Origin: Lagopus muta
Lineage: Eukaryota > Chordata > Aves > Galliformes > Phasianidae
Direction: 5' to 3'
DNA: 64,000 nucleotides
Assembly (NCBI RefSeq): GCF_023343835.1
Contig: NC_064435.1
Coordinates: 64,428,134 to 64,492,133, forward strand
Shown here: piece after piece, positions 1 through 13,496 of the stretch
How the letters are laid out: each line of letters begins with the position of its first letter
Numbering within the stretch: position 1 is the stretch's first letter
Notes under the pieces: generated by a model
Seen by the model: only the letters and a program-made list of their open reading frames with translations
Told to the model about the DNA's origin: nothing
The model's database searches: none
Position numbers and translations under genes: made by a program

Positions 1-2543
1 AGAGCTACTATAAGTTTAGGATTAACTGAGGGAAATGAAAATCTGCTTTTTACAGGGAAAGAGAAAATGAATGTGGTTAGGTTTAGCCTGAGATTACAGG
101 ATTCTGTATGCAATTCCCATCACACTAGGACTCATACTATGAACTTGTGTCTGAAATTGTGATTACACGGCTAAATTGTCTCTCCCTTTTTTATGGCACA
201 GTACAGGTGCAGCTCCAGCTCGTTTGAGTAATCCGCGACTGTAGAAAACATAACTGAGCTTGCAAAATGTAATGAATGATATGAGAAGCTTTTTGGAAAT
301 TTTATTTTTCTTTCAAATGATAGAGGGATAGAAAAGGAGTAATAAATGGAATACTGGCTGCTGAGGCAATTTTGCATTTTGAAAGCTATGCTCGCAGAAG
401 GCTTGCTGCTGGTGCTATAGTGCTGGTTTCGCTTACTAAATGGAATGCGAAGTAATTTATTTATGCTCCTCCAGAGACAGAAGATGCACAATATACTGTA
501 CTTTTTCTAAATGATCAAAGGACACAGATTTACAGCTTTATTTCAGAACAGAAACTGTTCTCAGAAGTGGGGAGTTGTAGTTACCACAGTTAATAATTAC
601 TACCTGCCACCTCAGTCTCATCAAAACTCAGCTAAGTTCTTTCTGCTAATGCACTTCTGCTGTGATTAGTTTATAAATTAGGCTGCTGAACTGCTGAGAA
701 TGATAGCAGAAAGGATTCAATGAGAAAGCTGTTTTCCGTAGATGTAAGATATATTCAGAAAAAATGTTCATGAGCTGTTGATGTATCTGTTTTGGCAATG
801 CTCATCTACTACAGAAAGTACGTGCAAATGTTGCTCTGAGAGTAACACCTTAGTAGCAGCCACTGAAAACAGAGGCTGTTGCAGTATGAGATGGAAACAG
901 ATATACCAGCACGTTCCTAGTTCAAATTCATTACATGAATTTTCCCCCCAAATCATTGCACAGCCATTATTTTTCACCCAACCTCAACAGGCCACAAAGT
1001 TTTGCTACTGGTTTGAGTCTCTCATCCATAATGAAAAGAAAAAGGAGGCACTGTCCTCTGAACAGTTAACCAGAAGTTCAATGCTTACAGAGTAACCTCT
1101 ATCATGTTTCTGTGTAACACCTGTTTAGAGGTATGGGTGAGGCCAGAAAAAAGCAAGCACATTAAGAGATGGATGATGTTTGACTCATTTTCTTTTGTTT
1201 AAGGTAAACTGGGCTGGAAGCAAGTAATCCAAATTGTCGTTAACAGTTCATACAGACAAAAGGCCAGTTAAACCTCAATACATTTCTTCTCGAGTTACTG
1301 ACTGTTTTCAGGATGATGACATTTTATTATAACTGCCTATCAGTGTCGAAGCAGTTGTTAAAGGCTCCGTACATTCACTACAATTTCAAGCATGCAAACT
1401 TCTGCATTGCCTCCTCGGAAATGGGGATGTCCCTCTAAGAATTGAAGGCTCAGCATGCCTTAAGGCAATTTAAATCCTATAGGGAAGCTATGTGGAGTGC
1501 CCCTGGGCACAAATGGAGCTTTTCCACTAAACCCAGTTTCCCAGAGATGCTCACTGGAGAATTAGCATGAATCAAGAACGCAGTTGTTTCCTTGACTGCT
1601 CTTCTTGTGATGGAAGTCTGTAAAGCAGGCACATAGCAACTTGCAAGTCAGAGATGAATTTTACACTCCCTGCCAAAGCCTTGCTTAGTGAGCAGTGTGA
1701 AGCCTGATTACTCAGGTTTTATGCTGAGGATATTGCCTCTTATTCATACAAAATTAAATCTGGGATAAAATCCTACTTTCTAAGTACTGGCTTAAGACCA
1801 GCAGTCTGAGAAGTTTGCTTGCCTAGAAAGCATTAGTACATTGTGCCAGTGAGTTGGCCCTGGCAGAGCAAGATATTAAAAACAAACCCAGCAGTGATAG
1901 CATGACTAGCTCTAGCCTTCCTTCGACTTCTCCCCCAATTTCAATCTCACATTGTTTTAGCAGGCTGTATTTCATCAGCTGTCAGGGTTCACACGATTTC
2001 TGAACGCTGGAAGACAAGGCTTCTGGGGAGCACACAACATTTGCTTCTAAATCTAGCAATTACTGCAGGCGCAGACACCACAGGTCTGTCACAGTTTCAG
2101 GGAATAGGAGAGGAGCAAAATGCCAGCCACTAATGACTAGGTGGCTGAGTTTCAGTTCAATTATTTTGCAGCTTCCCCAGGTTAGGATCTAGGAGGTGGG
2201 ATTTCTACATGTACAGTGGTATAAATAGTGCCTTCTAGTTCTGCTAGTTTGTGAGATACTGCACCATAAGACTTCCTCACCTACCTTAATCTAGCAAGTT
2301 CTGTTCCAGAATTTAATACAGTAGTTCTCCCTCTGAAAGACTGCCACTTTCATGTTCTAACATGATGTGTACTTCAGACCATAACGTGACGTGGACTCGA
2401 GGTGAGTTACTAAAGAATTGCCCATCTTTTATTTGGCTGTAAAGCTGACTTTCTTAATATTTACATTAGCAGTGTGGTTAAACAGAAATCTAGGCAGGGT
2501 TTTATTTGAAGAGTTTAGAATTTCAGACTGTTCGTATACTTAC
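1..2543 (-). other. INO80C: INO80C intron 2 (partial, runs off the left edge)
   Basis: This is the left-edge stretch downstream, in gene orientation, of INO80C coding exon 2. It begins with a canonical donor (GTAAGT on the minus strand at 2543-2538). I looked on the minus strand for the next expected coding exon, which should continue with residues like HSG and then the YL1-C domain, and saw nothing resembling it, so that exon lies left of position 1. Open frames here are short. A TATA-like string near 2220 has no supporting context. The stretch is AT-rich noncoding DNA with no clear repeat family. Confidence 0.8.
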
Positions 2544-2654
2544 AATGAAGTTTGGATCTTTAAATGGTAACGGCTTGACGGCTGTTTCCACTGATCCTGT
2601 GCTGGAGTCTGTGTTCAGAAATTTATTTTCATTCATGACCTCTCCACCTGCACT
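2544..2654 (-). CDS. INO80C: INO80C coding exon 2
   Basis: This is an internal coding exon of INO80 complex subunit C, the animal counterpart of yeast Ies6 and a nuclear subunit of the INO80 ATP-dependent nucleosome remodeller. It is 111 nt (37 codons), phase 0 at both ends. On the minus strand a pyrimidine-rich tract and CAG precede the first base at 2654, and the exon ends ATT before GTAAGT (donor G at 2543). The peptide contains KPLPFKDPNF near its end, which matches my recollection of human INO80C exactly, and a more diverged acidic/Ser-Thr part (MNENKF, SSTGSVE) that aligns with human MSENKM and FSTGPVE. The reading frame joins without a break to exon 1 at 22230-22364. The YL1-C domain that defines the family lies in later exons outside the window. 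The identification rests on remembered homology and consistent splice phase; an alignment was not run. Confidence 0.93.
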
Positions 2655-3747
2655 CTGAAAAAAGAACTCAGGCTTACTGCTTGTTACTGCAAGCAAGTTC
2701 AACCAAAGGCTGCACATCTGCTTTATTACCAACCTGTTGCTGTTCAGCCTGTTTCTTTTGAATCTTTTAAAGATGCTGCATGGCAATGACAGCAGTGGGG
2801 ATGTATGACACAGCATTTGTTGAGTACTTTACAGTGACATATAAAGAGGAGAAAAGGAATAGAGTGGCTGAAGGCTACTGACTAAAAACAGCATTGGTTT
2901 GATTTCAGTATTAATGAAAGCCATCTCTAAGAAGTGCAAGACAGAATGTGAAACCAGAAATAGCCCAAGTGTGTGCTGGATGTATCAGAGTGTTCGGTAT
3001 TAAAGCACTGATAGTAATAAAGATTATAACATTTATAAAGAGTTGTTTCTTTTCAAGATTCTAAAGAATAACTGAGGAATCAATTTATTCTGCATCCTTG
3101 ACTTTGGTCATGCTTGAGCAAGGATTGAAGGGAAAAAAAAAGATTTTATTATATGTATTATTTTTATACACAAACCTCCCAAAAGCTACATGGATACGGG
3201 TAGGTGTTCTCTACGCTATTCTCTATTGCTTATTTAATCAGCAGGAAGAGCAATGGGAGAATGTGTGTGATTGGAAAGCTAAGAAAGTTGTGTGACAGTC
3301 CAACCGATTTCTGATATTTCTACATGGCCGATTCTGTGCTGTTCTTTTACGAGCATCCTACAAGTCTATGCTAACCAGAACGTGCTCACTCTATGTACTT
3401 AAATGTGCCAGTGAAATCCTGATCTGTATTGAAGCCAAAGAGAATTCTGCCACAGAGTCAGTAGTTCAACCAATACGATTTCATACTTTGATTCTTTTTT
3501 CTTAATGAACAAAAAGCTTCACTAAAAGCTAAATCAAGATTTACTGAACGGATGTTTAAAATGTTTCTCTGCCTTTAGATAGATAATACTTAAAACAAAA
3601 AAAGTTTTTCCATGAAAATCTGTGCTGCAAAACTTTCTGTGTTAATACATGCTCTTAAGTAGGAGAAAGAAAAGGATCATTATTATTAGAGAATGCGGGA
3701 GTATCACTAGAATTTGGGACTACACAGCAAGGTCCTCGAGCCAGCAC

Positions 3748-4050
3748 AGAATCACAGGATGGCTTGGCTTGGAAGGGACCTCAAGGATCATCAAGTTCCA
3801 ACCTCCCCACCACAGGCAGGGTTGCCAGCTGCTAGATCAAGTACTGGATCAGACTGCCCAGGACCCCATCCAACTGGCCTTAAACACCTCCAGGGACAGG
3901 GCACTATTCTCTCTCAGTAGAAGAACTTCCCCTTGAAATCTCATCTGAATCTCCCCTCGTTTAATTTAAAACCATTCCCCCTTGTCCTATCACTATCTAC
4001 CCGTGTAAAAAGTTGATTTCCCTCATGTTTATAAACTCCTTTATAAATTA
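3748..4050 (-). mobile_element. CR1 LINE fragment, 3' end
   Basis: The left end reads AGAATCACAGGATGG and then TTGGAAGGGACCTCAAGGA, the reverse complement of the terminal CR1 region. It continues through the usual CR1 series (CCAACCTCC, CACCTCCAGGGACAGGG, CCTTGTCCTATCAC). The element is 5'-truncated, as most CR1 copies are, and lies inside INO80C intron 1 in the same orientation as the gene. The right boundary is approximate. Confidence 0.92.
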
Positions 4051-6637
4051 AGCATGTCCTTCTCCATGTGGTTACAAAGGAAGTGTTTGTATTCATAACT
4101 ACACGCACAAGTAATTACAGGATTAGGAACTATGCGAGCTGAACTCTAGTTTGGGGAAATACATCAGTTACTCAACATACTGTAATACAGCAAAGAGAGC
4201 TCTTACATATTCAAAGAAAAGAAGCTGTCAGGTAAAATGGTCATGTATCTAACATCTTATTAAAATAAAATATATGAATAGGAATGACCTGTTTTCAAAA
4301 CCACAGTTGGTACTTTGTAAGCCAACGCTGCAAGGGATACTGTCATAGTAACAGCAGGGAAGGAACACTGAAGCCTGTAGCTAAAATCTGATTCTTCCCT
4401 TGCTGAGGACAGTATCAAAAGGCAATGACTGTCACAGAAACAGAAGAAATGCAAACGGATGTTTATAAACTGTGTTACGTGAATGAGCAGAGAAAATACT
4501 GTCTTACTCAATCCTGAATAGAGTGACTTTATACATGTTGCTAGACTTCCGTGTTCTTGCAAACGCACGCTTCCAGCACTTTGGATTTCAGCAGTGAATG
4601 TTACTTTACTGTTAATCTTGAGAAAGACAAGGCTTGCTATACAAGATTATTTTTGATGAATAAATTACCTCTGATACTGTTCATCAGCAGTATAAATTCT
4701 GTAACTGGAGGAATGAGCGCTCACAGTTGCTCTTCGAAGCCTTTTTTCCTTTAACTTGGTATCATTTGGTCTGTCTTAAATCCAATCCTGCAGTTTCTAA
4801 TTAATTACTTCATTACTTTTGCCACTTCGGCGATCTACTCCTAAATATTCCACTGTTTATGAAACAGGTTTCAAGCAGCATTTGAACAATGTCTCATAAC
4901 AACATCTAGCATTTTGAGACAGAGTAAACAGAAATGGATAAACAGTAAGGGGCAGGAAGCGTCCTTGTACACTCAGTGCTTAATTTCTGTGTACATATTA
5001 CACTTGTGTCCTCACTGGGTTGTTCTCTGTGGGTTCAGTGCTAATCTTGCTGGCATGCTGGGCAGGAAAGCAAGGAACTGTTCCTGGCAGAACAACTCAC
5101 AAATGTAAATTTGACATGTAGTTTCTTTTCCAGACCACCTCCTGAGAGATTTCAGGTATTAGTGCCACTAAGAGTCAGGATAACTGATGCTGAGGTTGTG
5201 AATTTTGCTTGTGCACAATGGCAGAGGCAGCAGGTTCTGGAGCAGCAGGTGCTGCTTTCCTGGCCCCATGAGCACCCACGTCATCACCTGGTCTCACTGG
5301 GGCAGAAGCAGAGCAGTAGCTTTGGGATCTCTCCTAAACAACTGGAAAGCAGTGGTTCCCTTTCCAGTTCCTCTCCTAGGTAAAGGGGCAGGCTGGTGTG
5401 CAGGACTGCACAGCAGTCTGCAATTGACAGCACAATATGGGAGCCTTGTACAGACTGGAAAGCAAATAAGATTGAGTACTGTGATCCCTGTTAAAACGCA
5501 GGGAACTGAGATAAAAGACATACTGTAGAGGCATACCAGTTCACTCAGTCAGCATTGCTTGCATGAAGACTCTGATTTATAGCAGTAGCACTATGGAGGG
5601 CTGATACTCAGCAAATGTGCTTTTCTTTCTGGAAGAGAATTAAAGAGTTCAACAGGAGCACTGCTTCCAGAACAACGTACTGCTGCACACAGCTCCAATG
5701 CAGCCTGCAGCTTCCCAGCTGATACTTTCAGCAGGTTTTCAGCCCTGAACTGGAAGTGTCTGAACAACCTACAAATTGTTGTCCAGCCTGTTTTAAAATG
5801 TTGGGATGTAAAGCTTAAGAAACATAATTTATTGTTTCAGGTTTTCGGTGCATTTTTTTTAAAGCTTTTACAATGCCAAGTGAATTTTAACCAGCGCAGA
5901 TCTACCACTGCAGACCTTTATACTGCAAAACCCATCCTTTGTGAAAGTAAATAACACGCTGACAAATGCAATACATTATTTAGGGCCTGAAAGAAGATTC
6001 CTCAGTGAAGAATTACTGTGAAGTAAATGTAATCTTTATCTTTTAACATAAGTCGAGCAAAACTCTCTCAGCTGTGCTTGTTTGCGTGGTCATTTTGTTT
6101 GTAAGATACCATTCATTCTTCACTGTCATATGTTAGGGGAAAAAAAAAACAGGAATGAATTCAGATTCCCTTTGTATCCTATCAAAGGATCACAGTCTCA
6201 TCAGCGCAGTGAGGAAGCGCATGTCAGTGGGGAACATGTACTGCTCAATGTGTGCTGTAACCCTCAGTCATGTGCGGGGGAACTTCCCCTTCCTGTGAAA
6301 TTCACAGCTGTTCTTCAGCACATTTTCACTACCCGGCCAGCTACCCTCTGCCCTACAGTAATCCCAAATGCTTTGCAGTGAGGCTGGAAAGAAAGCACAA
6401 CCGTGGGCTAAAACTCTTCATAGCAGTTTTAAGCTTTCTCTTTAACTGAAAAAAAAAGTGAAGGTGTGATTGTAGTACAGCTGTGATTGTAATACAACAC
6501 TTACATTAGTTTACTCCAAATTAACAATAAAAATGCCATCAGTCACCGCATTCAGTCATTCATGCCTTCTCATCGACCCTTCCCCTGACTGTCAGTCTCC
6601 ATGGGTGTCCGTGCTGCCACCTCTTCCCAAGTCCCAT

Positions 6638-6870
6638 TGGATATCAAGAAAAAACTTCTTTACAGAAAGGGTTGTTAAGCTCTGGAATAGGCTCCCCATG
6701 GAGCTGGTTGAGTCACCCGGATATGTTTAAAAACCATTTGGATGTGGTGCTTGGGGACATGATTTAGTGGAGGGTTGTTAGAGTTACGGTGGTATGGTGG
6801 GGTTGTGGCTGGATTTGATCATCTTGAAGGTCTTTTCCAACCTGAGCAATTCCATGATTCTATGTCACCT
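6638..6870 (+). mobile_element. CR1 LINE fragment, 3' end
   Basis: The fragment reads through the C-terminal ORF2 remnant (AAACTTCTTTACAGAAAGG, GAATAGGCTCCCCATGGAG) into the 3' untranslated part (AGGTCTTTTCCAACCTGAG) and ends CCATGATTCTATG. It carries a GTTGTTAGAGTTA segment shared with the copies near 22.8 and 25.5 kb, suggesting one CR1 subfamily. The orientation is opposite to INO80C. Confidence 0.9.
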
Positions 6871-7775
6871 CCCTCTGTTCTCCTCTGCCTCCGCTTTAGA
6901 GTGTCCTCATTACCAGGCACAGAGCAACCTCAACTGGAATTGCATGCTTTGAAAGGTGGTAGGCAGCAGGTCAAAGACTTCTTATGGGACCACTTGTACA
7001 GTTTTATTCCTCCCATAAAACTGTGTTTATGTGCTTTAGCTGAATTTTAACCACAACCACAGCATGACAGGTTGGCAGTATATTTCACTATTAATAGATG
7101 TTACCCTTCTGGGATAGAGTGGAGCAATAGTGGGAAGTGTTCCTTCTGTTTTGCAATTCTTTTCCTAAGACTATCTATCAAGTTTTCAGTGCATGCCAGC
7201 TGGGTGGGATGCAGTTCTCTCTCCCTTCCATTACAGATGAGGACTGGATGATGGCCACTCACTGAGGCTCAGGGCTTCGTGTCACTATGAGACAGCAAAG
7301 GGTCTAGAAAGGAAAGACTTGTGGCAAACACTCAAGTCCTACAAGTTTGTCTGGAGAACAGACCTGAGCTAAGCTTTCCTACCTTAGCATTGATTTCTTT
7401 CGAGTAAAGCCAAACCCCAGGAATGAGTCTAGCTTGGACCCTACTGCATATGCTGGGAGAAAACTCACACTGGGAGGCTGCCTATTCGTATGCTAGTTTC
7501 AATCTTAGGTTTTGGTAGATCTGTTCATTTTTTTTCAATATATTCTGTTCCAAATTCCCTACCGCAGATGTATTGGTTTTCACATGATTTCCAAAGCGTG
7601 CTCCATCTGTCTGGTTTTAGTTAGGGAGAGCACAAGCAGAATTTGTAGACCATGGACGCCGAATTCTTTGTTTTGGCTATTTCCAGGTGGAATCAGCACC
7701 ATGGGATTTGGGATGGGTGTCTGATGAGTCTGAATATCAGGTAGAATGAGTTTATTATGAAAGTGCTTGTCTGAA

Positions 7776-7813
7776 TCTTCTTTTTCTTTCTTTTTTCTTT
7801 CTTTTTTTTCCCC
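7776..7813. repeat. CT-rich (TTTC)n tract
   Basis: A pyrimidine-only run on the plus strand made of imperfect TTTC and TTTTC units, ending in four C residues. It is low-complexity sequence within INO80C intron 1. Confidence 0.8.
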
Positions 7814-8608
7814 AAAGATGAAAACTGTATAACAGAATATATAAGAAACATGTAAGACATGAAACATGAGAACCAAATTTTGAAGACCTCAACATGTGTA
7901 TTTCTGGTATCCTATCAGTGCATACCACGCATGTCATGCCATAGAAAGAAACAGGATTTGCACATACTGAAGGTACAATATGATCTTCTGTGGCCATTTT
8001 TGCTAGATGTCACAGTTTCACGCAGCAAAATTTAAAAATAGAATTTTAAAATAGAAAGTAAACTGTACAACGTGCTGGCAAAACAAAAGTTAAGTGCATA
8101 AATAAATCCTGTAAGAACCAGAAGGGGAGCCTCTAGTTGAAGGAAGGAAAACCAGTATGGTAAATGTTGATTATCTGTTTTCTGCAAATCATTCTTTAGT
8201 TAGTTTTAACAGTACAATGGGTTGAGCAATTGAAGTTGTCCCTGTAGTTTTCTGCTTTGGTTTTACACTGAAATCCATTTTCTCTGTATTCACCATTTCT
8301 AATTCTCTGGCGCTGTCTTACAGTGATGTCTAGGGGGCTGTAGGTCACTACTGAAAAACAGTGATAAGAGCAGTCTGGTTTTAAATGAAGCACTCAAACT
8401 CGTTGATAACAGTGCCCCAAGCCTCTAGTTCGGGTTGCTGAGGAACTCACTTATCTCCAACATTTGTATGTGAAGCTCAAGAAATTGTTCAAGTGATTTT
8501 TGCTTAGTTACTTTTGGCAGCTGATTTTCATAATCATAATACTGCAAAGAGATTCTTTGTTTCATTGACAGAGTTGCATTAACTCTGTCTCAATACTACT
8601 ATTTGTCT

Positions 8609-8628
8609 ATTTATTATTATTATTATTT
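8609..8628. repeat. (TTA)n microsatellite
   Basis: About six uninterrupted TTA/ATT units. This is a short, ordinary simple repeat in INO80C intron 1. Confidence 0.85.
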
Positions 8629-10702
8629 GGTAATAGGTTACTTTTAAAGCAGCAATATTCAACTTGTAGAACAACTGACTGAACTTGAAGCTTTGCTTAA
8701 GTTCTGCAACATCCTGATGAAACTGTAGCATGCAGCCAGGGAAGAAAATGGTAATTTCTAGAAGAAATAGATAATACCTGTATTTTCCCTAGCAAGCAAT
8801 TACAGTGAGTGATAATGCCATGCAGAAAAAGTGCAGAGATGTCACCAGATCACAGCAGCAGTGATAGAAGCAGACTTTCCAAAACTGGGAGAAGATTTTG
8901 AATGTCAGCTATTTAACAGAATCCCAGCTGACACTGCACCTAATGGAACACTGAAATGAAGCCTGATAGAATTTCCCTTGCCTTTTCTGTGGTACATGGT
9001 AGTGTTTTAGGAACATTCTCCCTTCAGAATGATGAAACGATTTCATCTGCTTATTTTGGGGCAGGACAAAAAAGATTTCAGCTCGGAACTCTTTGAATGC
9101 CAGAAGGGAAAAAATCTCACAGCAGATTTTGTTCCCAGTACTGTAGGATACTGAGAAACTCAATTTGCTAAACACAAGAGAACTACAGTGCAGGTCGATG
9201 CTCTTGATTTCAGCTGGCTAGTAGAGCGGGCACTGTGTTCAGTCACACACACAGTGTAGTTTGGGAGAAAATCCACTGAAGTCAGTGAGTTTCATTGATG
9301 CCAACTCTTCCTAGTGGAAAAGACAAGGCTCCTGGTGCAGGTTTCTACCACTAGAAATCAAAAGGAAAGCCCTAAAGGCCTGACAACAAAACCATTTTTG
9401 TTTAAATTAGCATACTTTAAAGGAGATTTCTGAATGGTTATAATAGTAATAGTTTACAATTCCAAGTGTATATGACCACACGACCCCCAGGTCCCCGTCC
9501 AGCAGCTTATCTGTGTGTGCCACAAAACCTGCCCACTGGAAGGCAGCACTTCTTCCCTTCTAACTTTCTGTATTTGCACTGAACATCAAGAGTTAACGAA
9601 CAATGCAAATTAATTCCAAACATACAGCTAAAAGGCAGAAATAATCCACCCTGTTTGGTGTATGAAAAGGGGACTGAGGGTGTGGGAGTGGGACATGGAA
9701 AAAGATTCAGCTGCACGCTAAATCAATAAAGATGCTAAATAAAGACATACACACCATCCAGAAAGCAATCTTCACGTTATGCTTCCGCACCGCAGTTTGG
9801 AGATGAGTTAAAACATCTTATGTTCCAACTGCCTTAGAAAGGCTGGATAAAATTTTACTCATGTGCTAAAAAGATTGGACTGTCACAAGGTGATGGATGG
9901 CTTTTCTATGTTCTCTGTAGGGCATTTCAATACCATAGACTCCAAGTGCTCTTGATTAAAAGGCGACATTCCCATTTAGGGTCCCGTCACTGCCTGAGCT
10001 TCAAACCATTATCATTCACCTGCACTGGTGCTCCCAGTGACAAAATACTTACCAAAATGTATAAAATACTAATTACTTTAGTCACTTTGATAGAGGTATA
10101 AAACACCCCGAAGCAAAGCTCTATTACATTGTGTGAGGGATTGAATGCAGAATTAAAAATGCAGCCAAAGGGAGGGTAAGATTTTAATTACATTCCTACC
10201 TCTCAAACATTGCTTGGAAAACTAGAAGAAAAAGGCCTAGCAATTTTGTGACACAAGAGCTGCCTTTTACTGGTACTGCTCACTTAAGAAAAAAAATATC
10301 CAGGAAAACTCTTCAACATTACTGAACTTTCAATCATTGACTAACAGTCTTCAATAAAAGCTTTGATTTCTCCTCAAGAGATTTCAGATGCCAAACATAT
10401 TTTTCCATTTTAAAACTTCCAAACTTGGACAAAGTTTTCTAACTCACAGATATTTTAAGGTAAAAAGAATATTACTATTTTCTATGGGGAAAAGCCTCAA
10501 ATAAAATGTAATTGGGACACAACTGTGAATAGCTGCACACTATCCCAGAAACGTGTGGTTTAATTTGCATTTGCCACAAAGCTCCCTTAGGCTTAAATAA
10601 TTGCAAAGGAACTCTCACTTTCAGATTTCACTTTGTGGACTCAAACTATTCCTTGTTTATAATGTTTGACAGTTTTCTTTATTTCTTTATTCTTTATACT
10701 TG

Positions 10703-11040
10703 AAAGGAGTGTATAAACAGGAGGGGCAATGGTTGTTTACGAGGGTGGATAGTGACAGGACAAGGGGGAATGGTTTGAAACTGAAACAGGGGAGGCTTAG
10801 GTTAGATATTAGGAGGAAGTTTTTCACACAGAAGGTGGTGACACACTGGGACAGGTTGCCCAAGGAGGCTGTGGATGCGCCATCACTGGAGGCATTCAAG
10901 GCCAGGCTGGATGTGGCTCTGGGCAGCCTGGTCTGGTGGTTGGCGACCCTGCACATAGGAAGGAGGTTGAAACTAGATGACCGTTGCAGTCCTTTTCAAG
11001 CCAGGGCATTCTATGATTCTATGATATGATTCTATGATTG
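10703..11040 (+). mobile_element. CR1 LINE fragment with ORF2 C-terminus and 3' tail
   Basis: This is one of the better preserved copies. It runs from the GGAGTGTATAAACAGGAGG region through the open C-terminal ORF2 frame (peptide pieces RLDIRRKFFTQKVV, HWDRLPKEAVDAPSLEAFKA, typical of CR1) to the ATTCTATGATTCTATGAT tail. An uninterrupted 109-codon frame spans 10700-11029, but it is only the end of a reverse-transcriptase ORF and not a host gene. It sits in INO80C intron 1, antisense to the gene. Confidence 0.95.
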
Positions 11041-12094
11041 TTAAGAAAAATGTAACTTAGACAAAACTGTGAGCTGAATGGCATGCTGAAGCAGCTTTGG
11101 AGCTAAAATTTTAGTGGAGATAGAATGAAAAAGCACGTTAATTCATGCTTTCTCCAAGAGTAAATAAAACTAAGCCCAGCTAACAGAATATTTTGGTTCC
11201 TCACAAGAAAGAAATCTTCTAAACTGATGGGCCTCATGACTGAAAATGTATGGAAATAGAGTAGCAAGAAAGACTGGAGTAAATCACAATTGATTTTTTT
11301 ATAAAAACTGCCAGTACCTTCCTTTCTCTATTAGAAAAAAAGTAAGTTCAGTCAAGGACTTTGGCTCAACTGCATGCTAAAGTTTTCAGTACTTCATTTG
11401 CTACAGAACAGCTGAGGTCAAAGAATTCCAGGGAAATAAAACGGAGGATTACACTATGCTGATGTGCTTTTCTCACTGTAATGCTGATCAGGTGATCAGG
11501 GAGCATATCAAAATCCCTCTGTCCAATAACTTTAGTCAAGTTGGAGTAGAATCCAAGTCCATGCAGCTATCTGCGCCTGAATCGGAGACATGGAAAGCAA
11601 AGAGATACCAGCTCCTGTGGCTGACAAGAAAGCAATGGCATTCTGCAAAATATACTCACTTTGCTGATCTTAGTTTATTCTGTAAATCATTATCAGTTTT
11701 GACAGGAAACAAAGTTTGAGTATTTTCTTCAGGGAAGGGTATTAATTAGTTTCAAGCAATTAGAATACTCTAGTTTTATACCCATAAGTTGTGGACTAAC
11801 TGGTAAACAGGTACAGATAACAAAACTTTACTTTTTTTTCCTGTTTTTTGTAACTTTTAGGCCCTCTTTGTATCTATCTGTCTCAATTGTCACTTGAAAC
11901 ATGTAAAAATTCTCATTTTATTTCCATTACATCTCTGCTAACTATACTTCCTGCTGCCACAATGCATGAGGAAATCTCACCAGTCTTACTGCAAAGACTT
12001 CAGTCTAAAGTTACTTGCTTGAGATTTTTTTCATTCATGTTTAGGTATTTGAGACTCATACCGACACACGATGTCAGAAAGGCAAATGTTAGCT

Positions 12095-12160
12095 ACAATC
12101 ATATAATCAGTAAGGTCAGAGAAGACCATTAAGATCATCTAGTCTGACCATAAAGGTACA
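12095..12160 (-). mobile_element. CR1 3'-terminal scrap
   Basis: A short piece reading ATCATATAATCAG, then AAGATCATCTAGTCTGACC, equivalent to the reverse complement of the last 60 or so bases of a CR1. It is too short to place in a subfamily. Confidence 0.7.
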
Positions 12161-13348
12161 GTGGCATATGAGGTAATTCACTTCTAAAGCAATTGAGAGT
12201 AAAAATGTTTTGTTTTTAACTTCAAAAAGTTACCAGAGGTACATGATATCAGAGAGCAGTAGCTGTGTCGCATGCTCCAAAGGTCTAACAGCCTCAAAAC
12301 CAAGCAGTCCTGCTTTGAATAGCAGTTTCCAAAACTTAAGCAAAACTGTAGATGCATTATCTTATGAATACATACGTTTAACTGGATAAGACTGGATGAC
12401 AAAAATACTGATGACTGTACCAAAACAGACAACATATGGCTGATTTTACTCCAATGAAAATAAGGTGATACATTGCACGCTATTCTGAGACTACTGAGGG
12501 AAAAGGGAGCAGAGAGCAGTGCTAATTTGAGAGCAAATTTCTAAATGTTTCTGCAGAAATATTTGTACAAACCAGTGGTTGTTTGCTCAGTTGTGTAATT
12601 TTGTGGCAGTACAATTCACCTTGTTGTTACGTAGTGAAGATGAAGAAGATGAGGACCCATGGTACATCCTGGAAAGGGCCAGACAGTTTAGTGTTTCGCA
12701 TATAAACTTGTATCCTGACTGCCTATTTTGCTGGATTTAAAGCAAAACACAACTGTTACAAGACTTGACTTTCCCACTACATTATAATCAGTGAAGTATC
12801 ACATCCATTATCACGGGTGAGAGAGAAACACAGTGTTTAATATTTTCTGATGGGCTTAATAGGGTTTCTTGATAAGTTTTCCAAAATCTGTGATGTAGCA
12901 AATCAAAAAAATACCTTTTGGACACAGAGAAAGGAGGATAAAAGGACATTTCTGTGGCTGCAACGAAAACCAATTCTGGCTGCTACAAATTGGACATAGC
13001 AAAAAGTAAAGGAAAACTTCTGACCAATAGAGAATATTGAAGGATGCTCATTTGAGACTCAAACGAACACTGCTAGTTCTAGACTAAGTAAACAAAGGTG
13101 ATTACCTTTAAGGAATAAGGAGTCTCCCAGCTGACAACCTCAGACCAGGGCTGAGGGGCCTGAATGTGCTGCGAGCGTGTCAAGATGCAATGGTGTTTTC
13201 CTGTTTTGGTTTTTTGACTTTTAGAGCTAACATATCTGTAAGAACATTGTGATGTTCCTCAGAGGGAAAAGAAATTCTAGCAAAATGTTAAGTATTGTTA
13301 CAGAGAAGGGAGAATAGTAATAATAAAACACAGTCATTGAGTCTGGGG

Positions 13349-13379
13349 CTTCATTAAGACACCGTGGGTCTTAATGAAG
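13349..13379. repeat. Perfect 12 bp inverted repeat (hairpin)
   Basis: Arms CTTCATTAAGAC (13349-13360) and GTCTTAATGAAG (13368-13379) are exact reverse complements around a 7-base loop ACCGTGG. A 9 bp direct repeat TTGCAGTAC follows at once (13381-13389 and 13392-13400). It lies in INO80C intron 1 outside any repeat that I recognise. Confidence 0.9.
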
Positions 13380-13496
13380 GTTGCAGTACAATTGCAGTAC
13401 CCAGAGCGAGCTGCTAAAGGACTGTAGGGCTGCACATCCAGGGAGAGGATGGACCCATCTTTATCAAATAAACCAGGTGTCTGAAAGGAGACGCTC

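Noticed and set aside
2217..2232. TATA-like string TATAAATAG
   Set aside because: No initiator, exon or CpG context nearby; such strings are expected by chance in AT-rich DNA.
10700..11029. A 109-codon plus-strand frame with protein-like sequence
   Set aside because: It is the C-terminal part of CR1 ORF2, part of a truncated LINE and not a host gene.
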